Both the position numbers and the translations under genes were made by a program. 64,000 nt of DNA from Acestrorhynchus altus (Eukaryota > Chordata > Actinopteri > Characiformes > Acestrorhynchidae). The stretch is taken from assembly GCA_034509495.1 (NCBI GenBank), contig CM067521.1:20894984-20958983 (forward strand). Direction: 5' to 3'. Each line of letters begins with the position of its first letter. Within the stretch, counting starts at the first letter, position 1. This document shows positions 33,871 to 44,754 of this stretch, piece after piece. The notes beneath the pieces were generated by a model, which searched no databases, was not told the origin of the DNA, and saw only the letters and a list, made by a program, of their open reading frames with translations.

Positions 33871-35471
33871 ATATGCAAAATATAATGAATATAATTGAAA
33901 AACATGCAATAATCTAGTTTCTAAAAATAACACAAAGTGGTCAGATTCTCAACAGCCCTTTGCAAAAGAACAGTTCTGGATTTGAAACCTGGGGCCATCA
34001 CCTCAGTTACCATTATTGATAACCAGGGTTTGGTAAAATTGCCAAAAAACAATAATGCACCCATTAGCAGAAGGTTAATTTCAGAGTTCAAGGGCACAAC
34101 CTGAACATCATGTAGTTGATAGACACAAACGCAATAAGACAGTCATTCCAATAATGCTGACCTTGTTCCAAAGAACAAGAGATAAAAAGGTTTTGTCTTT
34201 TTTTTTTTTTAGAAGAAGCTGTCAGTCAGGAAAAGGTTATCTTTTTCCTATCTCCCCTGAGCCAGTTTACTGCAGAAGGTTGCATTTTTTCCTGCTCAAA
34301 TTATCTCAGCTGTCCAACTATGTTATGAGAAAGCGGTGGGCGTGTCTGTTGTTTCCAGGCCGCTAGTTTAATCAATGCCTATCGATTACCATTTAAGCCT
34401 CACTGTGTTACCTGAGCAATTCTGTCAAGATCTGGCTTTATTCTTGCTTTACAGCACCGTAGACATGATTGCGTCATTTCGTGCTTCAATTAACACCTTT
34501 TTTTCCACACCTTGTCCTGATGATAATACAGAAAACAGCAACTCTTCACACACAGCAGAGCAGCAGAATTTCAGTCCAGAGGCTGCAGAAAATCAGGTTA
34601 TTTAGTTATTCTTCAGGACTGAAGCAAATGTACAATGTAGGGAAAGATGTCTGATGTACAACATTATCTAATAACTACTATCCAACATGACATTTCGTAT
34701 ATACTACGAAGAGATGGGAATCATTAAGGTATGACACTAATTTATGAGCATGATTTATTTGCGACCCTTTCGTAATGTAATTTGGGGGTTTGTTCCTCAC
34801 AGTCATTTTGGACATGTCAGTTTACATTGCCACTCCTGTCTTGACTGATGTGTATAAATGGGACTATCCAGGTTTACACTACGGAAACAGACAAGGACAG
34901 TGTTTAACATGTTAGACCTTAAGAGGAAAAGAACAATGTTCTTTAAATAATAAAGTTTGTGATCGGGTGAACCATGCTCAGATGCATTTTTACAAGCCTA
35001 CTTACAACCATGCATTTTTGCCTCAGAAAGGAATGTGCTTATTTGTCTTCTTTTTTTTTTGAAGAGCTGTGCTTAAATTGTCTGATTTAAGTCACTATGA
35101 TGGCTCACAATACCTGCATATTACTGAAACAAAAGCACTGTAATTATGTCTCACTGATTGGCGCCGCTGTCCCTCGTCATGCTCTCTTAGCACAATGTAT
35201 TGTTGGCAAACTGGCGAGATTAACTGAAGGACTGACTTTTACCCTTGCCCACACTTGCTTTCCCAGGTTTGCCTTCCTTGAGTTTTAAGGCTGCTTTATC
35301 CTTCTTGTTGGACCCTTTCCATGTTGAATCAATGCTGAGTCTACACCGTAGCCTGTGCAATTGTTCTACACTGTTGTGTGTGTTACTGTGTTGGCGTGTG
35401 TTTGTCGCTCTGTAATTACACTACCAAAACAGTAGTTGGCAATGGGGTTTCTGTGCTATTGTGTTGACTCT
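33871..35471. other. Long non-coding stretch, nothing recognised
   Basis: Poly-T tracts at 34199-34210 and 35051-35060. No exon or repeat otherwise. Confidence 0.4.
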
Positions 35472-35690
35472 GTTGGGGGCAGCCAAGGCCTAAATTTCAC
35501 CAGTTTGAGTCCCCAATCCAGTGGGCTGAAATGTCCTTGTGCAAGACACCCATCCAAAGTGTTTCCCAGGCATTTTAGCAGAAGCTGCCCACCGGCCTGT
35601 GTACACTTACTGTATCACTATAGTGTGTGTTCACTGCACACATGGGTTAAATGTGGAGGCAAAATTACAACCAAGAGAGCAAGTGGCAGT
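35472..35690 (+). mobile_element. SINE family S2-related copy, plus strand
   Basis: Starts 'gggggcagccaaggcctaaa', followed by a decayed box B (AGTTTGAGTCCC), 'tgtccttgtgcaagacaccc' and 'cactatagtgtgtgttcact'. It ends with 'acatgggttaaatg', the same element order as the minus-strand S2 copies. Confidence 0.55.
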
Positions 35691-36262
35691 CGCTCTGTTG
35701 ATTGTATTTCTTACTTGTGATGAAGTAGGCTACTTTAACTATGGAGGTTGTAGCCCACTTCATGGGCAGTGCAGGGTGAAAGGTCAGAGGCTCCAACAAA
35801 TGAAGCAGGCAAACTGAAAAACTGTTGCATTCATCGATTTATATACATTAAAAACATATAAATATATATTAATAAATACTTACATGTATACAAATGAACA
35901 AAAAAGGAAAAGAAAATAATAATAAAGCAATAACTATCTGCTAACTTCAGCAGCTCTGACCAATGTGCAATATCACACCATGCTTCCACATTTCCACTCT
36001 TATTCTCTCTCATCTTTTCTCTACTCCACTCCCCCTTCTCGCTCCCTTGGAGCAGGCTATATACTGGTAGCTCCACCCCCTAGACTCTACCAATATCAAC
36101 AAAGGTAATGTCCACGATGCAGCATATAATTGTTGTCAACTTACAATTATAAAAGATTAAAAACAATCATCATTACCATTCCCCGCACACATTCATGACA
36201 TCATGTTTACTTACACAGTAGCTGTAGGCATTTAACCTTTCTCTTCTTTGTCTCTTCACCAG
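35691..36262. other. Non-coding stretch ahead of the microexon candidate
   Basis: AT-rich. Its final 35 bases (36228-36262) form a long pyrimidine tract ending CACCAG, a high-quality splice acceptor. Confidence 0.4.
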
Positions 36263-36304
36263 ACCAACCTCCCCTCTCCTTCAGCAAGAGATGGACTCAC
36301 CCAG
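36263..36304 (+). CDS. Candidate 42-nt microexon, plus strand, unidentified gene
   Basis: The upstream tract AACCTTTCTCTTCTTTGTCT...CACCAG is a near-ideal acceptor. The 42 bases that follow end in ACCCAG before GTGAGTAAAG, a consensus donor. Exactly 14 codons fit (TNLPSPSARDGLTQ in the zero-phase frame), and all three frames are open, so phase cannot be decided. Further donor-like motifs follow at 36352, 36373 and 36383. Small in-frame exons with strong flanking sites are typical of alternatively spliced neural genes, but this could also be a pseudoexon. No similarity is recognised. Confidence 0.4.
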
Positions 36305-36389
36305 GTGAGTAAAGCTCAGAGTCTTTCAGCCTGGCACTCTTTTGACACAGGGTGAGTGTGAACCGTGCACAGGTAAGAACAGGTAAGAA

Positions 36390-37009
36390 TGTGACCTCAC
36401 TGTCGGTAATGTGTATCTATAAGATTACATTATCATGTTACTCCAATCTAAGATATCGGAGCACTCTGTTTACATGTGCACTGGATTACTGAGGCCTTTA
36501 CTGAGGCATTACTGCATTATTCTTCTTTAAGTTTACCTCTTAGCTATTTAAACCTGTCTTGTCTAGTGTTCTGACTTGCTCTTTGCAAGCCATGTTTGAC
36601 TCATTTTTTTTTATAACACTGAGAAAGTCAAACAAATGACTTCAGCCTCGACTTATGTAGAGCGAGCTGCTGCACTACTTAGGTACAGCATGTAACCGCA
36701 CTCTTAAACAGTATCTGAGTTTCTAGTCCAGACATGGAGTTTGGTGTTGCGAAAACTGGTATTTATTAAAAATTTACTAAGAGTGGCGGGGGTTGGGAGC
36801 GGGAACTTGGCCTCTTTGCTGCTCTGACTGAAAATTTAATGTGAATGCTCATAACACTCTGCTTTGAGAGAGGAATAAAAGAATCCTAATGTATCTGAGT
36901 GGAGGCAACACATAAAGTGCAGCGACCAGACACATTCACAGCACACGCATCCTCTTTCTCAGTGTTGGGATACCTGCCCTTCAGAGCTTCTTTTGAAGTC
37001 AATGATATT
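36390..37009. other. Non-coding stretch, nothing recognised
   Basis: No exon or repeat seen. Confidence 0.35.
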
Positions 37010-37388
37010 ATAGAGTTTATCTTGTCTTCACTGTCCAGGGAAGGCTTTCTAGTAGATTTTGGAACATTGCTGTGATGATTTGATTGCATTCTGAAACAAG
37101 AGTGTTAGTGAGGTCAGTGAGGTTCATTCCAGAACGTGATGGAGCACCATTATTCCAAAGATCAAAGCTGGGGGGCTTTATACCCCTCTAGGTCTGATAT
37201 TACCCATAGTGCCAATAGCTTCATGCTTAACTGCTCCAGAAAATCATATTCTATTGGCAGTACTTCTCTACAGAGTCTAGACAAGCTGTGTGCATTTGCA
37301 CATCTGTGTCAGCAATGGGGGCAATTTAAAGTAGCTGAATGTGTTCATTAGAAGGGCTGTGTCCACAAACGTTTGGACATATAGTGTA
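37010..37388 (+). mobile_element. Family B element (copy B6), nearly full 3' three-quarters
   Basis: Best family B copy here: 'tcactgtccagggaaggctt', 'tctagtagattttggaacat', 'gattgcattctgaaacaaga', 'gggggctttatacccctcta', 'agtgccaatagcttcatg', 'ttctattggcagtacttctc' and the terminus 'gtttggacatatagtgta' at 37388. The 5' terminus is lost. Confidence 0.8.
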
Positions 37389-37740
37389 TGTGAACGTCAG
37401 TTTGTGTGAACCTTTACTGCTTCTTTTCTTCACAAATCACTTCCTCTTTTTCTCCATGCCGAGGAGAGGTCTTGTTATAACACTAGCGCAAAGAATTCAC
37501 CACTGCAGATGTTTGAAAGTGTAAATTTACACTTGGATAACCTTCTCCTGAACTGACAGCTAAAGAGCTTGTCTTTGAACTGCACTGGGAGAAGACGCTC
37601 ATGCTCTAAAAGAAGGAACTCAGAGAACAGCAAATGAGGTAACAATGAACTTACTGCAGCTGCCATTTCAGACTGCATGATCCTGGGCCTTAAAGGTCAA
37701 AGCTTTTATTGTGGATTATGGACATCCTACAACGGCTGAA

Positions 37741-38172
37741 GTACACCAATCACCCATAATATTATGACTGTTTCTACAGTCACTGATCATACAGGAGCAC
37801 TTTGTAGTTCTATAATTACAGACTGTAGTTCATCTGTTTCTCTTCATACTTCATTCTCCTCCTTTCTCCCTGATCTTCAAGATCATGACACCACATGGTG
37901 GGTCATTCTCAGCACTGCAGTGACACTGACATGGTGGTGGTGTGTTAGTGTGTTGCACTGGTATTACTGGATCATGCAGCAGTGCTGCTGGAGTTTTAAA
38001 ACACTGTGTCCACTCCATCAGACACAAGTTGCTACACCCTGTATGCTCACCATCTGTTTCTGCACAGTTTGTTTCCCATCCTCTAGTCCTCCAACTGTGC
38101 TCGCAGGACTTTATTTGCTGGACATTACTTTTTGGTGGACGGTTCGCATGTACTTCAGCAGCACTGCTGCAA
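37741..38172. mobile_element. Family A element, left arm and centre (copy A4)
   Basis: Left terminus 'ccaatcacccataatattat', arm blocks 'gagcactttgtagttctata' and 'ttctcagcactgcagtgaca', 'catggtggtggtgtgttag', then centre blocks 'gcagcagtgctgctggagtt' and 'actgtgtccactcc'. It ends near 'cagcagcactgctgcaa'. The right arm is absent. Confidence 0.7.
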
Positions 38173-38558
38173 GTATCCAAAGTTATTTCCATTTGATGGT
38201 TTAGAGGCAGAGGCAGGAGTGCTGCAGCCTGCTACCTGCTGACTCACACATATGTCAGAGTATTACTACAATACATTTAATGAGAATTCAAATACAATTT
38301 GATGATTCTTTTAAATAAAAATGGATTTAAAAAAAATCCAGACACACATTCCTTTCAATTAAAAGTACAGGTGTGTCCAAACTATAACATCTGTAATGCA
38401 ACCAATTTAAGGACACTGCGGAACTGTCACGTCATATCTGTAAATCCTAATACACAGATCAGGAGCTAAATATGGCAACCCCGCTGGAATTTGGGCCACT
38501 TGATGCTTAAGCCACTAGTGGATGGCAATAAGCTTTACTTCATACAGCTTTCTTTAGA

Positions 38559-38560
<2 letters not shown>
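38173..38560. other. Non-coding stretch, nothing recognised
   Basis: No exon or repeat seen. Confidence 0.35.

Positions 38561-38597
<37 letters not shown>
38561..38597. repeat. (TG)n microsatellite
   Basis: About 18 TG units, pure. Confidence 0.95.
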
Positions 38598-38598
<1 letters not shown>

Positions 38599-38858
38599 AG
38601 GGAGAGGTTTTTGGGCATGGGAATGTGACTTAAATCCCTTGGCTCATGAGCCCATGAGATGGATTTTATTTTGTTAATATGATGCACTTCAAGTTTCATT
38701 TCAAACAACTTTAAATCATTCAGACTACTGCAATAGTATGATTGCACCCAACAAAAAAAGTTGTAAATGAATGTGTCATTAAAACTTAAAACTAAATGTG
38801 AGTAAATGAAAACTAAATGTCACTCAAAACATATATTTAATAAATAAATAAATATATT

Positions 38859-38937
38859 TAAGGGCAGCCATGGCCTGGTGGCCTTGTTTTTGGAAGTTTG
38901 CTGGTTCAATGCCCTGAACTGGCAGGATATGACTGAA

Positions 38938-38940
<3 letters not shown>
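38859..38940 (+). mobile_element. SINE family S2 head fragment
   Basis: 'gggcagccatggcctggtgg' then a box B-like 'gctggttcaatgccctgaac' and 'tggcaggatatgactgaata', matching the head of 27265-27522 in reverse. The TG array begins exactly where the SINE breaks off, as is common for SINE tails. Confidence 0.7.

Positions 38941-39002
<62 letters not shown>
38941..39002. repeat. (TG)n microsatellite
   Basis: About 31 pure TG units directly attached to the SINE fragment. Confidence 0.97.
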
Positions 39003-39006
<4 letters not shown>

Positions 39007-39243
39007 GTATATACCTGACTGAGTGAATGCTTTAGCAATAGCAATTGGACTCACACTACCCAGCTGTGCTCCTATAGCCTCATCCTTTATCTGTTGTAAA
39101 ACAGATGGAAAACAGTATGGTTGCAAACCCAGGATAGTTGCACATGGTAGTTCGTTTACATTAAGCTGCATTAAACGTGACATGATATTTATCTTCGACT
39201 ACAAACTTAATATTGGGGATATGCATGATTTTTTTTTCTGTCA

Positions 39244-39362
39244 ACCAGCATGATCTTGCTGGTAAATCAACATGATCATGACCTGGTGACCAGCTTGGTC
39301 CTGCTGGTCAACTAATTGATAATGCTATTCAGCAAACTTGGTCATGCTGGTCAACCAAATTT
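39244..39362 (+). repeat. Minisatellite of the 'accagcttggtcatgctggt' type, copy 1
   Basis: Imperfect units of 'ACCAGCTTGGTCCTGCTGGT', partly self-complementary. A more decayed cluster with the same words in the opposite sense is at 60818-61080. Confidence 0.65.
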
Positions 39363-39639
39363 GATTTAAAATTGCTTAAATCAATTTAAGCTCATTGACT
39401 TTGCAACTTTTTTATAATTGATCAAAAGAAGAGATGAGGGATGATGACACATCACTTAATGCTGGTGTTAGGTCAAGCTCATAACAGGTCTCCTACAGGT
39501 GTAAAAATAAACATAATGTCACAGTAATGATGCTATACCTCATTAGTGCCCATATTCCTGAGGAAGGGAGGGTCTGTTTTTAAGTAGGCTCAGTGGCCCC
39601 TGCTGAGGAGGCCTAGAACACAGATGAATATTTTATGGG

Positions 39640-39762
39640 TTGATGGTGAGGGGCCTCAGCTGTCTCTGTCTGCACCGAGTCTCTCCGAAGACAGAGAGAT
39701 CGGCGGCGAGGGACACAGGCTATATAGTCTCTGCTGAATGCATTGCAGTGATCGCTCTCCAG
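39640..39762 (+). CDS. Candidate exon with tandem splice donors, plus strand
   Basis: A plus frame from ATG at about 39640 reads 41 codons to CTCCAG (39762), followed by GTGAGAGCCAG and, 11 bases on, a second GTGAGAT. Both are donor-like, as in tandem donor sites. Possible acceptors are CCTCAG (39659) or CACCGAG (39679). The last residues read SAARDTGYIVSAECIAVIALQ-like sequence, shown here in description only. The block is locally CpG-rich (TCGGCGGCGAGG), unlike its surroundings. The next in-frame stop comes just past the second donor. It could be a noncoding first exon or a chance frame. Confidence 0.25.
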
Positions 39763-39774
39763 GTGAGAGCCAGG

Positions 39775-40199
39775 TGAGATCCATTTTTCTGAAACGTGAT
39801 GGTTGGTTTGAAGACAATCAGTTTTCAGGAGTTCTCTGTTTGTTCAGGTGAAAGCATCTTTCTCTTCACATGCTTCAGTAATAAGTGATAAGATTTCAAG
39901 AAGCTGTGAAGTTAGAGTCCCTTTTGTGGCACACAACAATAAAGTATCTCTCTAATAATAGACCATAGTGCCTCTTATCCTTCATCCTGGCAGTAAAAAA
40001 AAGACTCTCATAATGTTCATCATGCTGAGGGACCCTTAAGCACACAGTATACCAATGTGGGCTATAAGAAAATATTCACTGCTACTAAACAGCAGAACTA
40101 AGTACCACTAAGAAAGTGCATTTGATATTTGTATTGTTGTGCTGATTATGCAGATGTTTTAACATTGTTTTAAATCATGTTCTGATTGCCATCGATAGA
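39775..40199. other. Non-coding stretch, nothing recognised
   Basis: No exon or repeat seen. Confidence 0.35.
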
Positions 40200-40310
40200 A
40201 AAACCACTGCAGTCATTTTCGTAGATTTCTTTAAAGCAATTGATGTCTTTGATCATGTACGACATTTACAAAGTATTGGATTGGACCATAGTACTTTGAC
40301 GGTGGTCTGA
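40200..40310 (+). mobile_element. LINE reverse-transcriptase fragment (motif A region)
   Basis: The plus frame reads KTTAVIFVDFFKAIDVFDHV, which matches the FVDFxKAFDxxDH signature of the first catalytic Asp motif of L2/Rex-type LINE reverse transcriptases. The catalytic Asp of 'VD' is kept and the usual Phe after Ala is changed to Ile. A stop occurs at 40308. Only about 35 codons remain, so this is a dead fragment. Confidence 0.65.
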
Positions 40311-40448
40311 TAGGCAGCACTGTGCTGCCCTGGGCCAAAAATAATACCAATAACTCAGGGCTTTCATTCAAGGTTTGGTGTTTAGAATTATATAGTTTTT
40401 AATGTTACCACCTCCATCGCTGACTGTATTTATATGCTCAAAACAGTT

Positions 40449-40992
40449 CAGGTGCTGCCTCTGAGGCAGAACAAATGCAATTGGTTCAGAAACAACCAAT
40501 TAAAATAACCAGTAGGCAGAGCTTTAGAGATATTTGTCTAAATGTTTGAGTTTGTGAGAACATTGCATTAAAGTTTGAGATTTTGTTCTTAAGAAAGTGT
40601 TTTTATATGGTGGTGTTTTCTCAGATAACTGCCTGGAGAACTATCCAGCTTGCTTCTTAGGCAGCATTTCACAGCATACCCATGCAGATACTTCCATAAT
40701 GTTTTCATGCAATGGTGCCATGTGTACCCTAGAGGTGCGTGCAACTTATAGTAGTGGCAAGTAGTAAAGAAAAGATTGGATAGAAGTTGTGGAATGCTAG
40801 TTTTCCAGGCAGATTTCTGAAAAACCAACACAATATAGAAAGAGCAATAATGAAATGCATGCCTTTCAACCACATATGAAGCTCTGAGGAGCAGATGCAT
40901 ATTTCTAAAGCTCCACCATTGGCTATCCAAATAGGTTATTCTAGAAACCAATTGCATTTGTTCTGCCTCTGACGTAGAGCTGCCTCCAGAAT
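40449..40992. mobile_element. Family C foldback element (copy C2)
   Basis: The left arm 'ctgaggcagaacaaatgcaa', 'ttggttcagaaacaacc' and 'gtaggcagagctttaga' is the reverse complement of the right arm ending 'ctgcctccagaatcatg' (40992). Inner blocks ('tttttatatggtggtgtttt', 'tgcctggagaact') also pair. Length (544 bp) and arm order match C1 at 13383-13917. The 122-codon minus frame inside is an artefact. Confidence 0.75.
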
Positions 40993-41159
40993 CATGATTT
41001 TAGTCACATGATTCTGTACACAATGATTTTGCACACAAACTAATTGGACTCTATGTTGATGGCACCATTCTCTACCTATGTGTTACAAACTGCATTTCAC
41101 AACCCACTAGTTTGAACCTAGAAAGAACTAACGAGCCTCTAACTTTGGTTTTAACACTG

Positions 41160-41335
41160 CTTCTGGAAAACTACCTTCCTGCAGTCTTTAGAATCAACCC
41201 TAATCCACCCCTCATGATCCAACTAATCACTGCCTTCAGAAGTTCTTGATTGGCTGAAGGGGTTGAGGTAGATATGGGTTGGAGTTGAAACCTGCAGTAA
41301 GGTACCTCCATGAACAGGGTTGGTGACCCCTGATC
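41160..41335. mobile_element. Short palindromic repeat ('aacagggttggtgacccctg' type)
   Basis: 'aaaactaccttcctgcagtc' at the left pairs with 'aaacctgcagtaaggtacct' at the right. The middle 'actgccttcagaagttcttgattggctgaagg' region is also self-paired, ending 'gggttggtgacccctgatct'. This is a widespread fish inverted-repeat sequence type, recalled from memory. Confidence 0.55.
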
Positions 41336-41514
41336 TAGAACGACTGGAGAAGTGAGAAAGGCTGACTGAAGCAAGCAGCTCTGCAGGAGTCCATATGGGA
41401 AAGCCAATGGACATCATCCTGGCAAAAGCAACGAAGGAGACAGTGGCAGCAGCTGGAAGAGTGGCTAAAAGCTAAAGGCCAACCAGAGGACAGGGACGCA
41501 CTGACCAATCACAG

Positions 41515-41880
41515 TCTCTTAAGCCAGGGATAACTAGAAAGCATAACGGCCCAAGAAAATCTCAACTCATTATGTAAAATTGATTTGGTCTTTTATTTCT
41601 CGAAGGCAGACATTGAAAATGTGAGAATTAGGGCCAGAACAGGAGCTTAAACAATGGACTAAAGGAAGAGCTTGTCTTGTAAAATCTGTCTCTGCGTATC
41701 AGACCCCATATTGACGATCTGTCTGCTTATGCTCTCACATCATATCTGATCATCAGGCACCCACAGCTTCAATGTCTGAAACTGATGATGTTTAATTTGT
41801 CTTGTAAATAATGTTATTATTTGTGTATTTCGATTAACGTTTATTATAGAACACAAAATTCTTCACATAGACATGAACTT
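41515..41880 (+). mobile_element. Dispersed family H, copy 2
   Basis: Diverged partner of 21090-21600: 'agaaagcataacggccca', 'tgtgagaattagggcc', 'aaaatctgtctctgcgtat', 'cataccatatctgat'-like sequence and 'tatttgtgtatttcgattaa' appear in the same order. Confidence 0.5.
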
Positions 41881-42667
41881 ACTCTTTATCATCGCTGTCA
41901 CACAAACCTTGTATGTCCATTTTTGATGTTCATTACACTGTTAAACTATCATAGTGAATACACAAAGAGAAATGCTCCAAACCTTCCAACCCCTTCCATT
42001 GGAAATTTTGGAGATACATTTTTTACATAGTTTAAATGATTCAATTCCATATCCAACTCTGCTTTAAGATTCAATACTGTTGACTCCTACAGCACCTATC
42101 AGTGTAGACTCTAAGAAAAGGTGGGCTGGTTACTTTCTGGCTGGGAGTCAAGAAGCCCAGTGACTTTTTCTTGCTATGTAGTACTGACTGGCCATATGCC
42201 ACCATAAATTTCAACAGCTCACAGCAATAACTTGGAAATTGTCATCAGACTCGTTCCAAAATGCTATCTGACTTAGGATTATTTGACTCTGGCATGTCTT
42301 AGTTATTTTTCATTTGTCACTCAAAAGCCTTGTAAAAAAAGAATCTTTTAAACCAAAATAATACCTGACCATTACAGTTTGATTCAAATAGAATCATTTT
42401 GCATATTTAAAAGTTTCATAACAAATAGGCAAAATTCCTCTAGTAATGTATATATCTAATAATATAAAACTAATAATAGTGCATCTCAAAACATACTATG
42501 AAAAAGGTTCCTGATCATTTAATTCAAGAATTAAATTCTCATTTTATATTAATTACATTTAAATAATATATTTCAAGATTTTATTTTAAAGTTGATACTG
42601 TGATTAGTAATTTATCCAAATTTCAATGTTATATTTATTTTTTTAGATGCACTATACATAGTCTATA
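41881..42667. other. AT-rich non-coding stretch
   Basis: Increasingly AT-rich towards 42600. No repeat or exon recognised. Confidence 0.4.
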
Positions 42668-43590
42668 TATGCACTATATATGCATCCAGAAAGTATTCAC
42701 AGCATTTCACGTCCGGCACATTTTATGTTACAGCCTAATTTCAAAATGGATTTGATTTATTTTTCCCCTCAAAATTCTACACACAATAACCCATTCACAT
42801 GTCTTGAAGCCACTCCTTTATTCTCATGGCTAAGCGTTCTGGAGCAGGTTATCATCAAGGATGTCTCTGTATATCACTGCAGTCATCTGCATTCCTCAAA
42901 CCTGACTAGTCTCACAGTTCCTGCTGCACAAAAATAGCCCTAAAGCATGATGCTGCCACCACCATGCTTCACTGTAGGAATGGTATTGGCTAAGTGATGA
43001 GCAGTACCTGGTTTCCTCCAGACATGGTCTTTGGCATTCAGTTTTTGATTGCCTGATGGCAGAAATAGTTGTCCTTCTGGAAGATTCTCCTCTTTCCACA
43101 GAGCGATGTTGGAGCTCTGTCAGAGTGACCATTGGATTCCTGGTCACCTCCATGACCAAGGCCCTTCTACCATGATCATTCAGTTTGGCTGGGCGGCCAA
43201 CTGTACCGAAGATTCTAAGAGTCCTGGTGGTTCCAAACGTCTTCCATTTATGGATGATGGAGGCCACTGTGCTCATCAGGACCTTCAATGCAGCAGAATT
43301 TTTTCCATACCCTTCCCCAGATCTGTGTCTCGATATAATCCTGTCTCTGGGGTCTACAGACAACTGCTTCGACTTCATGACTTGGTTTGTGCTCTGACAT
43401 GCACGGTCTACTGTGGGACCTTATATAAACAGATATGTGCCTTTTCAAATCATGGTCAGACACCTTAATTTATCACTGGTCTCCAATCAACTGTAGAAAC
43501 GTGAAGGACAGTCAGTAAACAAGAAGCATCTGAGCTCAATTGTGAGTGTCATGGCAAAGGCTGCGAATACTCATGTACATTATATTTTAG
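42668..43590 (-). mobile_element. Tc1-like transposon, internally deleted, minus strand
   Basis: The right part encodes the N-terminal half of a Tc1 transposase on the minus strand (from 43378): a helix-turn-helix DNA-binding domain (MKSKQLSVDPRDRIISRH..., VASIIHKWKTFGTTRTL) and the GRPAKL linker motif. It becomes frameshifted after about residue 105. The block CCACCACCATGCTTCACTGT (about 42957) is the conserved Tc1 catalytic-domain coding sequence in reverse. The left end carries 'tccagaaagtattcacagca' and the right end has 'gctgcgaatactcatgtac', which are inverted partners. At about 920 bp against the usual 1.6 kb, part of the C-terminal catalytic region is missing. It is inactive. Confidence 0.85.
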
Positions 43591-43600
43591 TCTTGTCATC

Positions 43601-43815
43601 CAACACACCATCATCCATGTCAGTGTCACTGCAGTGCTGAGAATGACCCACCACCCACATAATATCTGCTTTGTAATGGTCCTGTGGGGTCCTGAGCATT
43701 GAAGATCAGGGTGAAAGGAGGATAAAATATGCCAAGAAACAGATGGTCTACAGTCTGTAATTAAAGACCTGAAAAAGTGCCCCTATATGGTCAGTGGAGC
43801 TGAACAAACTTTACA
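43601..43815. mobile_element. Family A element, right arm (copy A5)
   Basis: 'caacacaccatcatccatgt', 'cagtgtcactgcagtgctga', 'gaatgacccaccacccacat', 'ggtcctgtggggtcctgagc' and 'agtggagctgaacaaac'. It starts within about ten bases of the Tc1 end at 43590. Confidence 0.75.
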
Positions 43816-44754
43816 GTGATATATACAAGTAAACATATATACATATTCAGAAAATGGTCTCCAGTTGTTCAGAAATAGCTGTTTTAATGTATGCGCCATG
43901 CAGTTCCACCGAACTGTCAGCACAGCTTTTAGCTCTCCCAAGTACACTGACTCCCCTCTGTGATCGTATCAAGCTTTGAAGTTTTTCTGCAGGTTTCAAT
44001 GTGACCTCAGTGTGAATTATCTGCGGCTCCGAAGCTACATCTCTCAGGGATCCTGATTAGTATCCATCCTAATGCATAGAATCAGTATGCATGGATTTCC
44101 ATTCCACCAAAGGACTTAAAGGGGCCTCATCTAGGTTTTTCCTGGTGGTGCGGTCTGAATGGTGCTTAATGGGCCTGTGGGAGTGACCCCACCAGGCCAG
44201 GTTAGGAAGTATTGTAGCAAATTGGTAAGATGGGTTTAGATTTAGAGCAGTGTGTTTAAATTGAGACACCAGTGATTGTGTGGGTGAACCATTAACTGCA
44301 CTCGGTTATCTAAATCTATCTATATAAAGGAATAATCTGCATTAATACAAATTATTGCATTAATAAATAACAGAAATAAATGATAGGAAAAATATGATGC
44401 AATATAATACAACTTTGCTTAATTGTGTTACTGCAGGAATTTGAGCAAATAACATCCTATGTCCTTTCAAAAAGACAAAAAAAAAAGAAATCACATTAAA
44501 AAGCAGGTCTTTAAAGTCTAAGATGATGTGTGGAAGTATAAAGAGATATGAGGCAGGTTAAAAGAGCACAGAAGGTCAAACGTTCAATATGAGTACATGA
44601 CACATTTAGAAGATTAAGGAGTAGGATAGGAGCGCATCAGACAGTTGGCAGTTCATTAACGCCAGTTATAGATCACGAGGGTCAGGAGTTCACATGGAAA
44701 AGGGATGACGTGAGGAGATTCATTTGACACGATAAATAATGATAATCACATAGT
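43816..44754. other. Non-coding stretch, nothing recognised
   Basis: No exon or repeat identified. Confidence 0.35.

Noticed and set aside
40589..40957. 122-codon minus frame
   Set aside because: Lies wholly inside the family C palindrome; the residues show no domain.
41366..41476. Short frame with MDIILAKATKETVAAAG-type sequence
   Set aside because: Looks protein-like, but it is only about 37 codons, starts after a stop, lacks an acceptor and donor, and sits between repeats. I could not support it as an exon.
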